A stretch of 64,000 nucleotides of DNA from Deinococcus terrestris (lineage in GTDB: Bacteria; Deinococcota; Deinococci; Deinococcales; Deinococcaceae), in contig NZ_WBSL01000001.1 of NCBI RefSeq assembly GCF_009377345.1, positions 1,053,001 through 1,117,000 on the forward strand. The letters run 5' to 3'. The first letter of the stretch is position 1; every line of letters begins with the position of its first letter. The position numbers were made by a program, and so were the translations under genes. This document shows positions 63,089 through 64,000 of this stretch, piece after piece. A model generated the notes under the pieces. It was not told where the DNA came from. It ran no database searches and saw only the letters and a program-made list of their open reading frames with translations.

Positions 63089-64000
63089 CTACTGGCAGGT
63101 GATCTCCGTCTGCTGAGGCGCGAGGTCAATCCGGCACGGCGTCGTTCCGTCCCCGTACACAAGTTGGCCGGACAGAAGTGCAGGGCCATCTGGCAAGAAG
63201 GCGTAACCCTCGTCATCCGTGTTGTAGCTCTGGCCGTTCAACTCCAGGCGTGCCCCAGCGGCCGGACGACCGTCCTGCCACCGCACCAGAACCCAACGGC
63301 TCAGGATAAAGTTGCCGCGCCAGTCAAACACAGTGACTCCACTCAGGGGAGGCACCACGACCACCCGGTCGGTGCCCACGCCCACTGTGATGGGCAACCG
63401 CGCCAAGTCGACGCTGATCTCCGTGCTCTGCCCTGTCCCCAGGTCTGTGAGAATCAGTTCCCCCTGGCTGTTGGTGGTCATGGGGGCCGCACCATTGATC
63501 AGCAGCGGAAGATTCGGGACGCCAGTCTGCACCACAATCGCCCGCTGAGTCATGGCCGGGCTGACCAAGAGCCGTCCACCGGTGAAGGTCAACGCGCCCT
63601 GAGCCAGGGCAGTGACGTCACCCGCAGTGGAGACGCCCAGACTGAGCTGTACCGGACCAGCATAGCTGTAGGCCGCAGAAACCGGGCCGGGCTGACGCCA
63701 TTCAGCCTCCACCTTATGGCCCGGCGCGGGCTGATAGGTCACGTTCAGGCTTCCAGACAAGGCCTGGGGAGCGCTCTCGGCAGCTACGGCGGCCCGCAGG
63801 GTGGGAGCCAATTGATAGGTCAGCCCCACACTGGCCCGCCACGACTGCGGGGAGGCCTCTCCCGTAACCGTGACGGCGAGATCGGGTGTGGCCTGGTACG
63901 CCCACCCACCTCCCACCGACCATGAAGTTGCCAGTCCTCCCTGAAGGGCGCCGAAAGCGCTCCACCGATTGGTCACATAAGCTCCACTCAGGGCCAGGAC
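63089..64000 (-). CDS. Usher-like outer-membrane protein, 3' part (runs off right edge)
   Basis: The frame is open at base 64000 and ends at 63089, giving about 303 C-terminal residues. The beta-barrel-like repeats (TYQLAPTLRAAVAAESAP, VTYQPAPGHKVEAEWRQPG) are followed by a DLARLPITVGVGTDRVVVVP segment and a C-terminal domain with DEGYAFLPDGPALLSGQLVY and PCRIDL, which recalls the last domain of fimbrial ushers (COG3188). I expect a chaperone-usher-type or related outer-membrane secretion protein. The DNA is visibly less GC-rich than the rest of the window. Confidence 0.6.
   Translation of the reverse strand, partial: VLALSGAYVTNRWSAFGALQGGLATSWSVGGGWAYQATPDLAVTVTGEASPQSWRASVGLTYQLAPTLRAAVAAESAPQALSGSLNVTYQPAPGHKVEAEWRQPGPVSAAYSYAGPVQLSLGVSTAGDVTALAQGALTFTGGRLLVSPAMTQRAIVVQTGVPNLPLLINGAAPMTTNSQGELILTDLGTGQSTEISVDLARLPITVGVGTDRVVVVPPLSGVTVFDWRGNFILSRWVLVRWQDGRPAAGARLELNGQSYNTDDEGYAFLPDGPALLSGQLVYGDGTTPCRIDLAPQQTEITCQ

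Overview
The window looks like chromosomal DNA from a Deinococcus species. This rests on the very high GC content, the gene order rpmH-rnpA-yidD-yidC, a YbjN-family protein like the Deinococcus DdrB partner DR1245, a WHy/LEA-type lipoprotein, and above all a repeated start-site design. In that design a TAnnnT -10 box lies only 5-9 bases before the start codon, as expected for the leaderless mRNAs described in Deinococcus. No rRNA operon, CRISPR array or complete insertion sequence is visible. One tRNA gene, tRNA-Ala(CGC), is present at 35781-35856.

Layout. 1-448: start of a secreted beta-rich protein that runs off the left edge. 505-8062: LEA lipoprotein, amidase, a translation/RNA cluster (khpA, rimM, trmD), Lon-substrate-binding-domain protein, purU, M29 aminopeptidase, a P-loop kinase-like protein and an M50-like membrane protein. 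8103-15241: SWIM/SNF2 helicase and prfC in one operon, then a histone-deacetylase-family gene back to back with a nitronate monooxygenase. 15242-15732: a small BldC/excisionase-type regulator behind three direct repeats spaced exactly 10 bp. 16242-21117: an envelope carbohydrate cluster (LpxB-related protein, polysaccharide deacetylase, two glycosyltransferases, a degenerate deacetylase with a YkoP-like domain). 21908-25528: NarL-type response regulator and multi-GAF histidine kinase. 25614-28611: peptide-type solute-binding lipoprotein and hslO. 28709-34082: lipoprotein, DegP/HtrA-like protease, CCA-type nucleotidyltransferase, M50 protease, PAQR/hemolysin III protein, YqhA protein. 34135-42795: guaB, tRNA-Ala, PQQ-propeller protein, phosphodiesterase, MBL hydrolase, YbjN protein, stress-like protein, gltA and tsaB.

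42808-51293: a 104-bp palindromic element, FUN14 protein, ECF sigma factor, CAP-domain lipoprotein, a 308-bp structured gap, a histidine kinase translationally coupled to a sulfite-oxidase-fold protein, a DUF4384 protein and the E1 alpha/beta pair of a 2-oxo-acid dehydrogenase. 51361-64000: C39-like peptidase, an alpha/alpha-toroid-like protein, yidC-yidD-rnpA-rpmH, an Mrp/ApbC protein with a SufR-like regulator and a 2H phosphoesterase, a chorismate mutase-DAHP synthase, truncated hemoglobin, Tat-exported MBL protein, YczE and DUF2231 membrane proteins, a beheaded PAP2 phosphatase remnant, and the 3' part of an outer-membrane usher-like gene that runs off the right edge.

Most genes are housekeeping and belong to short transcription units. 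The places where the sequence itself says something unusual are: the phased repeats before the small regulator at 15320; the rnpA frame that stays open across all of rpmH; the Mrp protein without its CxxC motif next to a four-cysteine SufR-like regulator; the PAP2 remnant at the usher border; and the structured gap at 45069-45376.
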